A stretch of 64,000 bases of DNA from NCBI GenBank assembly GCA_021846565.1, contig JAJZWS010000001.1, positions 19,810 through 83,809 of the forward strand. Reading direction: 5' to 3'. The notes under the pieces are model-generated. The model was not told where the DNA came from and made no database searches. It was given only the letters and a program-made list of their open reading frames with translations. The position numbers were made by a program, and so were the translations under genes. The stretch comes from Bacillota bacterium. GTDB taxonomy: Bacteria > Bacillota > Sulfobacillia > Sulfobacillales > JAIMBI01. Of the stretch, positions 52,539 through 61,716 are shown one piece after another (positions within the stretch are counted from its first letter, which is position 1; each line of letters starts with the position of its first letter).

Positions 52539-54114
52539 CCACCAGGCGGCGACGCGCCGCCTGGTGCTGATGCTGGCGGCGGGACTGGGCTACGCGTTCT
52601 TGTTTGTGGTGCGCTACCGGGGATTGTGGGTCGAAAACGACACCGCGTTTTTCACGCGGGACGCGGTGCTGACGGTCCAGCGGCACTCCGTGTTGTTTGC
52701 CGGCGACTATCCCCATGGCTTTCTGTACACGGCCTGGCTCGCGTCGTTCCAGTGGCTGGCCGGCGTGTCGCCGCCCGTATTCAATACGGTTGTAGCCCCG
52801 TTCGTGGGCATCACGCTGATGCTGGGGGCCGCGTACCTGTGCTATCGGGTGCTGACCCACTCTGAGCGTACGGCCACCTTGGCTGCCTGGATGCTGTTGG
52901 CCGTACCCGAGGTGGTGTTTTCCGCGGTGCGCGGCAATCATGAGAAATTTAACATCGCCATCCTGCTGCTGGGGCTGTGGGCGCTGGCGGCGAGCGTCCC
53001 GCGTGGGCCGGCCGCCGTGACGAGCGCAGAGCGCGTTCGGCAGTTCACCTGGCTTGCGCTGTTTCTTCTCCTCATGCTGATGAATGCCGTGACCAACGAC
53101 TATTTCGCCTCCACGCTGGCCACCGCCGGCCTGCTGGCCGCCGGCTTCATGGTGGCCGCCCGGCCACGGCTTACACGGTCCGCCGCGGACGTCCGACCGC
53201 TGGCCGCGCGACTGGCCGTTGGCATGGCGGCGGCGGGTGGGGTGGTGGTATGGGTGATGCTGGGAGTGTACCCCCCGGCGTCCCAGGATTTCACCCTGCT
53301 GTCCACGGCGGCCATCAAGCTGTGGCACCTGCTGCGCACCGGACGCGTCCACTCCAACCCCTATGCGGCGCCGGCCGCTCAATGGGCGGGAAGTTTTTCG
53401 TATCTGTTGGTGGCTTCTTTCCGATGGATTATGTTTGCCGCCTCGCTGGTGGTTTTCGTCGCCTTTGGACGCCGCCTCTGGCAACGACGGCGGGTTCCCG
53501 CGCACGTCCTGATGCTGCTGGCGATGTATCTGGCCCTGGGGCTGTTGGTGGCCGTGGCCATTCCCCTGGATTTTACGGGACTGGCCGCTGGGAGCAACCT
53601 TGAGGTGCGCAACTTCACCTACTTTGCGTTGCTGGCGACTCCCCTGGCCGCCATGGGGCTGTTCGCCGTGTGGCGGCATCCCCTCGTGCGGCGGAAGGCG
53701 CAGAGGGTGGCGGGGTGGTCGGCGGTGATGGTGGCCGCGTTCCTGGCGGCGGGCGTGGTCAAGGTGACGCTGGATCCGCTGGTGTCCAACGAGTGGATTT
53801 TCTACACGCCGGCGGAGCGGCAGGCCGTGGGCTTCTTTGTTGCGCACGCCCACAGCATGGGGCTTTGGACGGGTCCCGACAACCGCCTGGTGTACATGGC
53901 GCAAAGTCTCTGGCCGGTGACCCCGCACGACAATGTGGTGATGGGTTTCAAGCCGCTGCCGCTCACGGCGGACTTCCTGTGGTCACCAGTGGTGGTGGCC
54001 AATACGGAGGCTCAGCACGGGTGGCTGCCCCCATACGCGGCGCAGAACCGGGTGTACGACGACGGCGGGGCCGCGATTTATCAAACGGTGCCGGAGAGCC
54101 CGTTTCAGCGGTGA
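52528..54114 (+). CDS. Polytopic membrane protein, possible GT-C glycosyltransferase
   Basis: A 528-residue protein with about 10-12 membrane helices (LVLMLAAGLGYAFLFVVRYR, LALFLLLMLMNAVTND, MLLAMYLALGLLVAVAIPLD). An acidic outer loop after the first helix (GLWVENDTAFFTRDAVLTVQ) resembles the position of the catalytic loop in GT-C enzymes such as GT39/GT83 members, but no clear signature is present. It starts at an ATG behind GAAGGAGGGG that overlaps the large secreted protein, and ends in a 10-base overlap with a convergent glycosyltransferase. Confidence 0.6.
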   Translation: MNADHQAATRRLVLMLAAGLGYAFLFVVRYRGLWVENDTAFFTRDAVLTVQRHSVLFAGDYPHGFLYTAWLASFQWLAGVSPPVFNTVVAPFVGITLMLGAAYLCYRVLTHSERTATLAAWMLLAVPEVVFSAVRGNHEKFNIAILLLGLWALAASVPRGPAAVTSAERVRQFTWLALFLLLMLMNAVTNDYFASTLATAGLLAAGFMVAARPRLTRSAADVRPLAARLAVGMAAAGGVVVWVMLGVYPPASQDFTLLSTAAIKLWHLLRTGRVHSNPYAAPAAQWAGSFSYLLVASFRWIMFAASLVVFVAFGRRLWQRRRVPAHVLMLLAMYLALGLLVAVAIPLDFTGLAAGSNLEVRNFTYFALLATPLAAMGLFAVWRHPLVRRKAQRVAGWSAVMVAAFLAAGVVKVTLDPLVSNEWIFYTPAERQAVGFFVAHAHSMGLWTGPDNRLVYMAQSLWPVTPHDNVVMGFKPLPLTADFLWSPVVVANTEAQHGWLPPYAAQNRVYDDGGAAIYQTVPESPFQR

Positions 54115-55262
54115 GCCGATGCCCGAGCGCGGGGCACCGCCCGGTCGTAGACCCGGAGGGTGTCGCGGGCGGTCTGGGCCCAACTGAAGGGACAGGCGTG
54201 GGAAGGACCCTGGCGCCCCAGTTCCTGTCGCCAGCCCGGATCTTCCAACAGGAGTAAAAGCGCTCGCGTCATCTCGTCTACGGATTCGGGATTGACCAGC
54301 AACGCCACGCCGCGCCCCACTGTGGACATGGGTGGGCGATTGCTGGTTACCACCGCGACGCCGGAGGCCATGGCTTCCAGGAGGGGCAGACCGAATCCCT
54401 CATCCAGGGAGGGGAACACCAGCGCAAGCGCGTTGGCGTACAGGCCGGGCAAATCGGCATCCGGGACATAACCCAGAAATTCTACCCGATCGGCGAGACC
54501 GAGGGCCCGCGCACGATCCCGCATCGGCTCCAGCCGGCCCGGTGGCCACGACCCGGCCACGATGAGGGACCACGGCGGGATGCGGTCCAGCCGCGCCGCG
54601 GCGGCCAGGACGCCGCCGAGGTTTTTGTTGGGCGCCCCGCCGCCCACGAACAACAGGTATGGGCGGTGCAGAGCAAAGCGGCCGCGGCCGCGCTCGGATG
54701 GAGAGAAGCGGGAGTCCACCCCGGGGCGAACCACGGTCACGCAGTCGGGTGGCAGGTTGAGCCGCGCCAGCGCTGCGTCGCGCACCGCCTCGCTGACCGC
54801 AATGACTTGGTGGGCGCGCGGCAGCCGGTGGCGGTAGTACACCTGCCAGCGCCATTGGCTGGCGCGGGCCGACAGGCCTCCGTCCGGCGGATGGTCCAGC
54901 GGCATGAGGTCATGCAGGGTGACCACGGTGGCCGTGCCGGGGTGGGTGGCCACGCCATTGAAGTCGGGGGCGTGAAAGACGCGGGGCCGGCCCCGGAGGA
55001 GCGCCGCGCGCAGGAAGGCTTCGTTGTATAGCCAGTACGCCTGCGCGGGCCAGTGGGCACGCCATCCATACACCGCATGGGCGGCCACCTCCTCCGGGAG
55101 CCACTGGCGCCCCACGGTACTGGCGAGACAGGTGATCCGGTCGGGCGCCAACCGGAGCAGGGCGCGCGTGAGCTCGCGGGTATACGTCCCCACGCCGCGC
55201 AGCCGGTGGCCGGACTGCAACGGGGTGGCATCGATCAGAATGTCCCACCCGTCCCGCCTCAT
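54105..55262 (-). CDS. Family 4 glycosyltransferase
   Basis: A 385-residue GT4 enzyme. The acceptor-side loop is ATPLQSGHRLRGVGTYTREL, the linker VAVSEAVRDAALARL-like sequence precedes VVRPGVDSRFSP, and the donor site is FPSLDEGFGLPLLEAMASGV with the catalytic Glu pair. It is the second gene of a two-gene minus-strand unit, sharing one base with the stop of its upstream partner (TGATG). It points towards the plus-strand glycan operon and probably serves the same glycan. Confidence 0.87.
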   Translation of the reverse strand: MRRDGWDILIDATPLQSGHRLRGVGTYTRELTRALLRLAPDRITCLASTVGRQWLPEEVAAHAVYGWRAHWPAQAYWLYNEAFLRAALLRGRPRVFHAPDFNGVATHPGTATVVTLHDLMPLDHPPDGGLSARASQWRWQVYYRHRLPRAHQVIAVSEAVRDAALARLNLPPDCVTVVRPGVDSRFSPSERGRGRFALHRPYLLFVGGGAPNKNLGGVLAAAARLDRIPPWSLIVAGSWPPGRLEPMRDRARALGLADRVEFLGYVPDADLPGLYANALALVFPSLDEGFGLPLLEAMASGVAVVTSNRPPMSTVGRGVALLVNPESVDEMTRALLLLLEDPGWRQELGRQGPSHACPFSWAQTARDTLRVYDRAVPRARASAHR

Positions 55263-56416
55263 CAGCCCACCAGCGCCCGGTACAGGTTAAGGATTGTGGC
55301 CGCTGTGGCGTCCCAGCTAAATCGCTCGGCGCGCCGGCGCCCCTGGACCGCAAGTCGCTGGGCCAGCCCGTGGTCGGTCAACACGCGGACCATGGCCCTG
55401 GCGAGGGCGTCGACGTCTTCCGGGTTGACCAGGAGCGCCGCGTCCCCGGTGAGCTCGGGCAACGATGAGCGGTTGGAGGTCACGACCGGCACCCCGTGGG
55501 CCATCCCCTCGAGGGCGGGCTGTCCAAACCCTTCGTAGAGAGAGGGAAACACCACTCCCGCGGCACCGGCGTACACGGTAGCCAGCTGGGCATCGGGAAG
55601 GTACCCGAAGTGGTGTACCCCATCGGGAGTTCCTGCCGCCAGTGCGCTGCGACGGCCCCAGGTGTCCGGGCCGGCCAGCACCAGCGCCACGTCGGGCTGG
55701 CCGGTCCGCACTTGGCGAAACGCGGCGAACAGACGCGCTGTGTTCTTGCGCGGGTCTTGGTTGCCCACGGCCAGCAGATAGCGCGCCGGCAACTCCCCGG
55801 CCCCCTTGGCCCGCTCGGCGTCGGCCCGACGCATCGCGAGCTCGCCGTCGGACGGCCAACGGGTGCCGGGGGGCGCCACCACCAGCCGGGAGGCCAGCCC
55901 GGCGATGTGGTGCACCAAGTCGCGTTGCGCAGAGCGGCTGGTCGTGAGCACGGCGTCGGTTGTGTACGGGCTCCAGGCCACCAGCGTGCGAAAAACGAGG
56001 CGGGTCAGCACGGGGTGCCACTGGGGGGCGACCAGTGGGATGGCGTCATGCACCGTGAGCACGCGGTGGACGCCATGCCGGAGAGACAGAAAGGGCCCTA
56101 CCCCGCAGGGGTCGTGCACGATGTCCAGTTGCAGGGCGTGCGCCGCCCGGGCCAGTTCGGTGTGGCCGCGCGTCAAGACCCCGGGCAGCGTGGCGACACC
56201 CGACAGGCGTCGGTTGGAGAAATCTGCAAACCAGGGCATGGCGGTGTCGGGATACGGGTTGAGCAGCCACAACTCGAGCGTCGGATCGGTCCGGCGGAGG
56301 GCGTAGCATAGCTCGGAGGCGTAGCGGCCAATGCCCGTGGTGTAGCGGCCCATTCCGTACGTGAACATTCCGACGCGGAGTGGGCGCCGTCGACCGGAGG
56401 CGGTTGATGTGGTCAT
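55262..56416 (-). CDS. Family 4 glycosyltransferase
   Basis: A 384-residue GT4 enzyme, a likely paralogue of its neighbour. Motifs are YTTGIGRYASELCYALRRTD near the N-terminus, YLLAVGNQDPRKNTARLFAA, and the donor site FPSLYEGFGQPALEGMAHGV. The QDPRKN segment is typical of mannosyltransferase-like GT4 enzymes, though the donor is not proven. The ATG at 56416 opens a two-gene unit that runs into the next GT4. Confidence 0.88.
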   Translation of the reverse strand: MTTSTASGRRRPLRVGMFTYGMGRYTTGIGRYASELCYALRRTDPTLELWLLNPYPDTAMPWFADFSNRRLSGVATLPGVLTRGHTELARAAHALQLDIVHDPCGVGPFLSLRHGVHRVLTVHDAIPLVAPQWHPVLTRLVFRTLVAWSPYTTDAVLTTSRSAQRDLVHHIAGLASRLVVAPPGTRWPSDGELAMRRADAERAKGAGELPARYLLAVGNQDPRKNTARLFAAFRQVRTGQPDVALVLAGPDTWGRRSALAAGTPDGVHHFGYLPDAQLATVYAGAAGVVFPSLYEGFGQPALEGMAHGVPVVTSNRSSLPELTGDAALLVNPEDVDALARAMVRVLTDHGLAQRLAVQGRRRAERFSWDATAATILNLYRALVG

Positions 56417-56462
56417 GAACCCAGAATACCAGAATCTGCATACAGTGCCAAGTCGCCCCGGG

Positions 56463-57296
56463 TCATCCGACGCGGTAGTGGAGCACCAGGTGGCGAGTCA
56501 GGGCCGGCTCGCCGGGGTCCGCCAGCTTCAGGCGCCACGTGGCCGTGCCGTATCCGGTCGAAGGCAGGGGGACTAGATAATGGCACGTTCGGTGGGGCGG
56601 GCAACGGAGCGTTCGGATCCACACCGTCGTCCCATTCACAGCGGCGGTCGCGTGGTAGGCAAGGAGCGCGCGCTCCGGATTGCTGATGTAGAGCGCTATC
56701 ACGCCGTGGGTTGCCCCGGCGGCGGACGGGGCGCTGGGGAAGCCCTGGGGGCCCACGATCCAAGCTGCCGGCGCGGTGGCCTGCCAGGCGGGCGCCACCA
56801 CGAGCGCGGTGGCCAGGGCCATGACCGCCACTAATACCAGCCCGCCGCCCACGGTCGGATGGAGGTGCACGCGCAGCAGATAGGGTTCGTTCCGCCCCAG
56901 GGCGTGGCGGCGGACCAGCGCCACGAAACTCAACGTGCCGGTGAGCGCCAAGAGCGACAGCACATCGGTCGCGGTGGTGGCCGGGATGCCCACCCGGGAC
57001 AGGCCATAGACGATGCCGCCGGTGGCGGCGATGCTCAGGATGAGCGACAGCACCCCGCGCTCAACGTCGTCCAGGTCCTGACGGCGGGGAAACAGGCATA
57101 ACGCGGCGGTGTAGCCGGGGACCACAAGCCCGAAGGGGATGCCGATGGCGGCCCGCGCGACGCCGCTCGCGTGGGGCCACAGCAGATCGAGTCCCAGCAC
57201 CGCCATCCCGGCAATCCACACCAGTGCCAGATCCCACCACGCGAAAGGGGTCGGCTGGACCCGGATGGGCACCAATGATTCAGAAATGTGATACAT
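56463..57296 (-). CDS. DUF1616 membrane protein
   Basis: About 277 residues with four or five membrane helices (WWDLALVWIAGMAVLGLDLL, IGIPFGLVVPGYTAALCLFP, VLSLILSIAATGGIVYGLSR) followed by an outer beta-rich domain that contains a Cys pair (RTLRCPPHRTCHYLVPL). The GIPFGLVVPGY motif is typical of DUF1616 proteins, often found beside glycan or archaellum/pilin glycosylation genes. ATG 57296, 36 bases inside the track frame, lies behind GGAAGGGAC. The 46-base gap to the glycosyltransferase suggests one transcript. Confidence 0.7.
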   Translation of the reverse strand: MYHISESLVPIRVQPTPFAWWDLALVWIAGMAVLGLDLLWPHASGVARAAIGIPFGLVVPGYTAALCLFPRRQDLDDVERGVLSLILSIAATGGIVYGLSRVGIPATTATDVLSLLALTGTLSFVALVRRHALGRNEPYLLRVHLHPTVGGGLVLVAVMALATALVVAPAWQATAPAAWIVGPQGFPSAPSAAGATHGVIALYISNPERALLAYHATAAVNGTTVWIRTLRCPPHRTCHYLVPLPSTGYGTATWRLKLADPGEPALTRHLVLHYRVG

Positions 57297-57401
57297 TCCC
57301 ACGAGTCCCTTCCGACGCGATTCGAGCCGCATCGCCGGCCCGCTGGGTCACAATACTGCGAGACCCAGTTTATGTCAATCGCAAGAGAGGTGATGAAGCC
57401 G

Positions 57402-58001
57402 ATGGCCGCCGTGAGGCTGTGCAGAGCCGCCGTACCCTTGGACACGGCGGGCGCCGCAGTCGTGTGGCGTAAAATTTTTATTATGGGGCCGCCAGCCAGT
57501 GGAAAAAGCTTTTGGGCGCGGCGCGTGTCGGAGGCCACGGGGATTGGGTGGTATGAACTGGACGAGTGGTTTTTGAAGGATGAAGACGACCCCGAACGCG
57601 CCCGGTGGCAGAGAAGCCTGCTGGCGCTGGATGCATGGATCATTGAGGGCATCTATCCTTGGACCGATGCGATGGCCCAGGCGGATGCCGTCCTCGTGTT
57701 GCGCCCGCCCTGGTGGGTGCGGGACTTTAGGATTCTCTGGCACCGGTACCTGTGGCCGGGTGCGAGCAAAGTGGGGCAGACGGCTTGGCGCATTGCCGTG
57801 ACGCTCAGGACCAGCCATGGTTACGCCGGTGACCATGATGTGCGGATGGCGTCGTCGGCCCAACGTCTGGGCATTCAGGTCATGGAGGTGCCGACAGGCG
57901 AACGACTCATGGCGGAGGTGCTGTCGCATGCCACGTCGGATGCCAGGTCGCAGGCAAGCTCTACAGGCGATACTGGCCCGCCCACGCCAACGCATGCTTG
58001 A
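57402..58001 (+). CDS. P-loop nucleoside-kinase-like protein (FlaR/topology-modulation type)
   Basis: About 199 residues with a Walker A motif IFIMGPPASGKSFWARRV and the ISE of a small adenylate-kinase-like fold (ELDEWFLKDEDDPERARWQR, DAWIIEGIYPW). This is the pattern of proteins annotated as DNA topology modulation protein FlaR, whose real substrate is not known. The first 25 residues are poorly conserved; ATG 57402 is used, but ATG 57393, next to GAGAGGTG, or GTG 57459 just before the P-loop are possible. Its end overlaps a convergent gene by 41 bases. Confidence 0.68.
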   Translation: MAAVRLCRAAVPLDTAGAAVVWRKIFIMGPPASGKSFWARRVSEATGIGWYELDEWFLKDEDDPERARWQRSLLALDAWIIEGIYPWTDAMAQADAVLVLRPPWWVRDFRILWHRYLWPGASKVGQTAWRIAVTLRTSHGYAGDHDVRMASSAQRLGIQVMEVPTGERLMAEVLSHATSDARSQASSTGDTGPPTPTHA

Positions 58002-58683
58002 TGGCCCGTTTGGCCACGGGGTCGCCGTAGCGGGGACCCAGGCTCGAGCGTCCGGCCACGTCGGGCAGGGGCAGCAAGGGGGGCGGTTGGAGCGGAGCCA
58101 AGGCGCGGGCATACGCCTGACCCAGAGCCCAGCGCTCGCCGACCGCCTCGGGAACTTCGGTCACCTCCTCGTAGGCACGAATCAGGTGGCGCTCGAAGCA
58201 GCAGCGGTCGACCTTGAAAAAGCGTGTGTCGGCCCACCCGGCCTGTCCCAGGAACCGGCGGCAGAACGCGCGCGGATGGCGGCGGGCGTGGCGTTCGATG
58301 CGGTCGAAGTTCGCAACGGTGAGGCGGCCGGTCACCTTGTAGAAGCCCGGCGCGCCCCTGAGGATGCGGCTCTCCCGGACGGCGCGCTCCATGAGGCGGC
58401 CCTCGCCAAACCCTTTGCCCCGCTCCACCCCGGCCAGATTGTCCGCCCAGCTCAGTATCTCCAGGGGGATGCCGCGCCGGGCCGCCGCGTCTTGGATGGG
58501 TGGGTACGGGGCGGCATAGCCGCTGTTGTCGCAAAACACCACCCCGGACAAGCCCGGGCGCGCGAGCCAGAACTGCAGCGCGGACGCGTATTGGGCCCAG
58601 CGCAGCGCGGGATTCTGCAGGGGCATGCGGGGAACCGCCACCGGGGCAATGGTGGCGGTCATCAAGAGGGGCCACGCGGACAA
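57961..58683 (-). CDS. Hypothetical protein, possible glycan-related
   Basis: About 240 residues with no confident family. Conserved-looking blocks are NPALRWAQYASALQFWLARP, GLSGVVFCDNSGYAAPYPPI, GVERGKGFGEGRLMERAVRE and GFYKVTGRLTVANFDRIERH. The GKGFGEG stretch and FYKVTGR block recall uncharacterised proteins of capsule and LPS loci, but this is only a resemblance. The likely start is TTG 58683 behind GAGGTGAG, or ATG 58662. The track frame runs 270 codons further upstream across the NUDIX gene and is rejected. Confidence 0.55.
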   Translation of the reverse strand: MSAWPLLMTATIAPVAVPRMPLQNPALRWAQYASALQFWLARPGLSGVVFCDNSGYAAPYPPIQDAAARRGIPLEILSWADNLAGVERGKGFGEGRLMERAVRESRILRGAPGFYKVTGRLTVANFDRIERHARRHPRAFCRRFLGQAGWADTRFFKVDRCCFERHLIRAYEEVTEVPEAVGERWALGQAYARALAPLQPPPLLPLPDVAGRSSLGPRYGDPVAKRAIKHALAWAGQYRL

Positions 58684-58860
58684 CGCCTCACCTCTCGAAC
58701 AGAATACCAAACCCTGTCGGACAGCGGTGTCCAGGGATTGGGCCGAGACGTCCCTTGAGCCACGGCCTTGCCAGCGAACCTTGCAACGGGTGCTGGACGA
58801 GGCTCGCGCCACACGGCAAGATAGAGGGCAGGACAATCGGGTGAGTAAAGGGGAGAGGGC

Positions 58861-59595
58861 GTGGCAGGCACGGCGAGTGCGCCATCCTCGCGGTGGCGCG
58901 ACGCGGCCACGGTGGTGGCCTGGGTCACGGCCCCGGGCGGGCGAGTGCGTGTCCTGATGATTGAGCGACCCGCCACGCAGCCCGGGTGGCCGGGCCAGTG
59001 GGTGTTTCCTGGGGGCGGCGTCGGCGACGCGGACCGTCGGTGGGCCGAACGGCACCCCGGAGCGGGGCTTTCCACGTTGCAGCCAGCGCCCATCAACCAG
59101 AGCGACTTCATGCATTGGGCCCGGCCCTGGTTCCTTCGGCACCTGGGGTACATGCCAGAAGACGCGTGGCCGGCATGGGACCGCGATCCGCTCGCTAATC
59201 GCGCCGCGGAGGCCACGGCCGCCCGGGAGTTGTGGGAGGAGGCCGGCCTCTGGCTGGGGCCGGCGGTGGACGTGCCCGCGGTGCCGCGCACGGAGCGGAC
59301 GGCTGGTGATCTCGGCTTGCCGGTGGAGCATCTGTCCGTCCTGCGCTATTGGGGCCGCCTGGCCACCCCGCCGCACGAACCTCGCCGATTTGACTGCCGG
59401 TTCTTTGGGCTGGACTGCTCCCGGGCCCCGTGGCCAGCAGCGCGGGGCGCCCCCGCCGAGGTGAAGCGCCTTGCCTGGCGGGATCCCGAGGACGTGCTGC
59501 ACGGGGACGACAGTCCGCTGCCCACGCGCTATGTCCTAGAGCATCTGAGGGCCCTGATCGCTGGGCCAAGGACCGATGACCCCGATAAGGAGTGA
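58861..59595 (+). CDS. NUDIX hydrolase (NUDT19-like)
   Basis: A 244-residue pyrophosphohydrolase. The NUDIX box is split by an insertion: it begins VFPGGGVGDADR, and after about 70 residues the core AAARELWEEAGLWLG follows with the metal-binding Glu residues. Such an insertion between the Gly end and the REUxEE core is typical of the NUDT19/RP2p-like group that acts on CoA derivatives. It ends by overlapping the AIM24-like gene (GTGA), so the two are coupled. A short intergenic region separates it from a divergent unknown gene. Confidence 0.78.
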   Translation: MAGTASAPSSRWRDAATVVAWVTAPGGRVRVLMIERPATQPGWPGQWVFPGGGVGDADRRWAERHPGAGLSTLQPAPINQSDFMHWARPWFLRHLGYMPEDAWPAWDRDPLANRAAEATAARELWEEAGLWLGPAVDVPAVPRTERTAGDLGLPVEHLSVLRYWGRLATPPHEPRRFDCRFFGLDCSRAPWPAARGAPAEVKRLAWRDPEDVLHGDDSPLPTRYVLEHLRALIAGPRTDDPDKE

Positions 59596-60290
59596 CGGCA
59601 TTGGACATGCGACACGTCCCCACGCATACCGATGATCAAGCGGCGACGATGCCGCACCGCATCAGCGGGGAGCTGGTGCCTGTGCTGGAGTTTGAGCTGA
59701 GTGAGGCCCGAAGCGTCTACTTCGAACACTATATTCTGCTGTACAAGTCGCCTTCCGTTCGGCTGGCGGCTGCCATGCCCCGCGGCGCCTTAAAGCGCCT
59801 GTTGGGCAAAATGCCGGTGTTTTTGACCCGGGCCGAGGGGGACGGCCTGCTGGCGGTCAGCCGGGACGGTCCCGGCCAAGTGTTCGGGGTGCACATTCCC
59901 GCCGGGGGAGCGCTGGAGGTGCGCGAGCATCAGTTTCTGGCCGCCTCGGGCAACCTGGGATACGGATTCTCGCGGGTCCGAGGCGTGGCCAATCTGCTGT
60001 TGGGCGGGTCCGGCTTCTTCGTCGATCGGTTCACCGCCTCCCGGGAGCCCGGGACGCTGTGGCTTCATGCCTACGGCAATCTGGTGGAAGTGGAGCTCGG
60101 CCCGGGCGAGGCGTTTGATGTGGAGCCCGGGGCATGGTGCTACAAGGACGCGGACGTGCGCATGCAGCTGGTGCCGATCAATGTGGCGGCCGGACTGCTC
60201 TCGAGCCACCACCTGCTCTTGAATCGCTTTACCGGACCGGGTCGGGTGGGTATTCAAAGTATGAGCGTCTACTTGCCGTCCGACGAATGA
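59592..60290 (+). CDS. AIM24/TIGR00266 family protein
   Basis: A 232-residue beta-rich protein of the AIM24 family (double-stranded beta-helix-like fold). Recognisable parts are VPVLEFELSEARSVYFEHYI, LLYKSPSVRLAAAMPRGALK, GPGQVFGVHIPAGGALEVRE and EAFDVEPGAWCYKDADV. Function is not known in bacteria. The GTG at 59592 overlaps the NUDIX stop; TTG 59601 or ATG 59607 has better spacing to AAGGAG. It is probably made with the NUDIX enzyme. Confidence 0.8.
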   Translation: MTALDMRHVPTHTDDQAATMPHRISGELVPVLEFELSEARSVYFEHYILLYKSPSVRLAAAMPRGALKRLLGKMPVFLTRAEGDGLLAVSRDGPGQVFGVHIPAGGALEVREHQFLAASGNLGYGFSRVRGVANLLLGGSGFFVDRFTASREPGTLWLHAYGNLVEVELGPGEAFDVEPGAWCYKDADVRMQLVPINVAAGLLSSHHLLLNRFTGPGRVGIQSMSVYLPSDE

Positions 60291-60360
60291 GGTCAAGAAC
60301 GGCACAGCGGCTGCGAATGCTGTGTCACAGACAGATAGGGTAGGGAAGGAGGGGCATCCA

Positions 60361-60873
60361 ATGACCCCCGAGGAGGCGCGGCGGGTGCTGGGGCTCTCGA
60401 GCCCGCGCAACACCGTGGCCGATATCGAAAGTGCGTTCCGACGATCCGCCAAACACCACCACCCGGACGTGCAGCGGGACGCACTGGCGCGGCATGCCGC
60501 CGAGGAGCGGTTTCGGCGGGTGTTGGAAGCACGCCGGACGCTCCGAGCCGTGACCGCGGCTGGACTGCCGAGTTCACCGCCCGGAGGCCGGGCCGCCCCC
60601 CGCCCGGTCCCTCGGGCCGGGCGGGGGCGGCGCGCCTCCCTCGACCGCTCCCTGTTGGGATATGGCGGGTGGATCATAGCGGGCTGGGCGGCCCTGGGCT
60701 TGTTTTCACCGTGGTGGCTGTTGGGGCCCATCGTGGTCACGGTGCTGTGGGCACGACGTCGCGGGGCGTGGTCACGTGGGCGCCTGCAGGCGGCGGCCAT
60801 CGACGTGGGGCGAGCCATGACCGTGGCCGCTGTGGCCGCGGCGGTGGCGATCACGCTCGCGAGCGTTCTGTAG
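60361..60873 (+). CDS. Membrane-anchored J-domain protein
   Basis: A 170-residue protein. The first 65 residues are a DnaJ-type J domain (MTPEEARRVLGLSSPRNTVA, FRRSAKHHHPDVQRDA) with the essential HPD motif, so it should stimulate an Hsp70. A Pro/Arg-rich linker follows, then two membrane helices (GWIIAGWAALGLFSPWWLLG, AMTVAAVAAAVAITLASVL). Its membrane location suggests a local co-chaperone. ATG 60361 follows GGAAGGAGGGG; the track start lies before that site and is rejected. A strong hairpin follows. Confidence 0.8.
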   Translation: MTPEEARRVLGLSSPRNTVADIESAFRRSAKHHHPDVQRDALARHAAEERFRRVLEARRTLRAVTAAGLPSSPPGGRAAPRPVPRAGRGRRASLDRSLLGYGGWIIAGWAALGLFSPWWLLGPIVVTVLWARRRGAWSRGRLQAAAIDVGRAMTVAAVAAAVAITLASVL

Positions 60874-60881
60874 CACCAGCA

Positions 60882-60914
60882 CCCACCCGCCCGTGCCAAG
60901 CACGGGCGGGTGGG
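60882..60914. terminator. Strong bidirectional hairpin terminator
   Basis: CCCACCCGCCCGTGC pairs perfectly over 15 bases with GCACGGGCGGGTGGG around a 3-base loop, between the convergent J-domain and Bax-inhibitor genes. T-runs are missing, but stem strength and position suit a shared terminator. Confidence 0.75.
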
Positions 60915-60924
60915 GCCGTGTGGG

Positions 60925-61677
60925 CTAGCGGCGGCGCGCTCCGCCCAGGAACAGCATCAGGAAGTACATGAACAGGTTGACCACGTCCAGCGCCAGTCCC
61001 AGTCCCAAATAGGCCGCAAGACCGTCGTTGGGGCCGTACGCCATCGCCTGGCGCATGCGGGAGAGGTCCACCACCAAGTACAGTTCAAAGACGCCAATGC
61101 CAATCAGGGACCACAGCGGCGACGTCACGAGCCCGGTGGCGGAGCCGATGAACATGGCCAGCACCTGCGTGATCAAGAGGCCCATGAGGGCAACGAACGC
61201 CAGTCCCGAAAGCTTGCTCAAGTCCCAGGGGCTCACGTACGCGATGGCCGCCGTCACCACCAGCGACCCGGCCACCGCCACCACCGCCGACAGTACCGCG
61301 GGCGGCGAGATGCTGAGCCCGTAAGCAAGCGCCAGGCCCAAAAATGGGCTCACCATGAGCATCATGAGACCGCCCAGCAACAGTTCCTTCTTGACGTTGC
61401 CGATGGCTCGGTTCAGCGCCGCCGACAGTACGAACACCAGCACCAGCATGGGCAGCCAGGCAATCGACCCGGAGCGGGCCATCACGGCGTCAAAGCCGGT
61501 GGCCAGCGTGGCGAACGCCCCAAAGGCCGCCACCAGCAGATATAGAGCCATGTACAGCAGGGTGGAACCCATCAGGCTGCCCGTGAGCGTCCACGACGAC
61601 CCATTCTGCGCGAAATAGTAGCCTCGCGCCTGACTGGGGCTCATGGAGCGGGAGCGGCCCGGTGTCCTCCATGCCAT
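60925..61677 (-). CDS. Bax inhibitor-1/YccA family membrane protein
   Basis: A 250-residue protein with about seven membrane helices (LGLALAYGLSISPPAVLSAV, LSGLAFVALMGLLITQVLAM, VFELYLVVDLSRMRQAMA) and the acidic GPNDGLAAYLGLGLALDVVN ending that marks the BI-1/TMBIM family, linked to proton-sensitive calcium leak and membrane stress. ATG 61677 behind GGGGAGG is clear. The track frame begins 237 codons earlier in the amidohydrolase. A -35/-10-like pair lies upstream, so it has its own promoter. Confidence 0.87.
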   Translation of the reverse strand: MAWRTPGRSRSMSPSQARGYYFAQNGSSWTLTGSLMGSTLLYMALYLLVAAFGAFATLATGFDAVMARSGSIAWLPMLVLVFVLSAALNRAIGNVKKELLLGGLMMLMVSPFLGLALAYGLSISPPAVLSAVVAVAGSLVVTAAIAYVSPWDLSKLSGLAFVALMGLLITQVLAMFIGSATGLVTSPLWSLIGIGVFELYLVVDLSRMRQAMAYGPNDGLAAYLGLGLALDVVNLFMYFLMLFLGGARRR

Positions 61678-61716
61678 GTCCAATCGCCTCCCCAAATCGG
61701 TCACGTTCTGATGTTC

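Noticed and set aside
57961-59502. Single 513-residue minus-strand protein
   Set aside because: Its first 270 codons lie opposite the NUDIX gene and are low-complexity; only the 3' 240 codons look like a protein.
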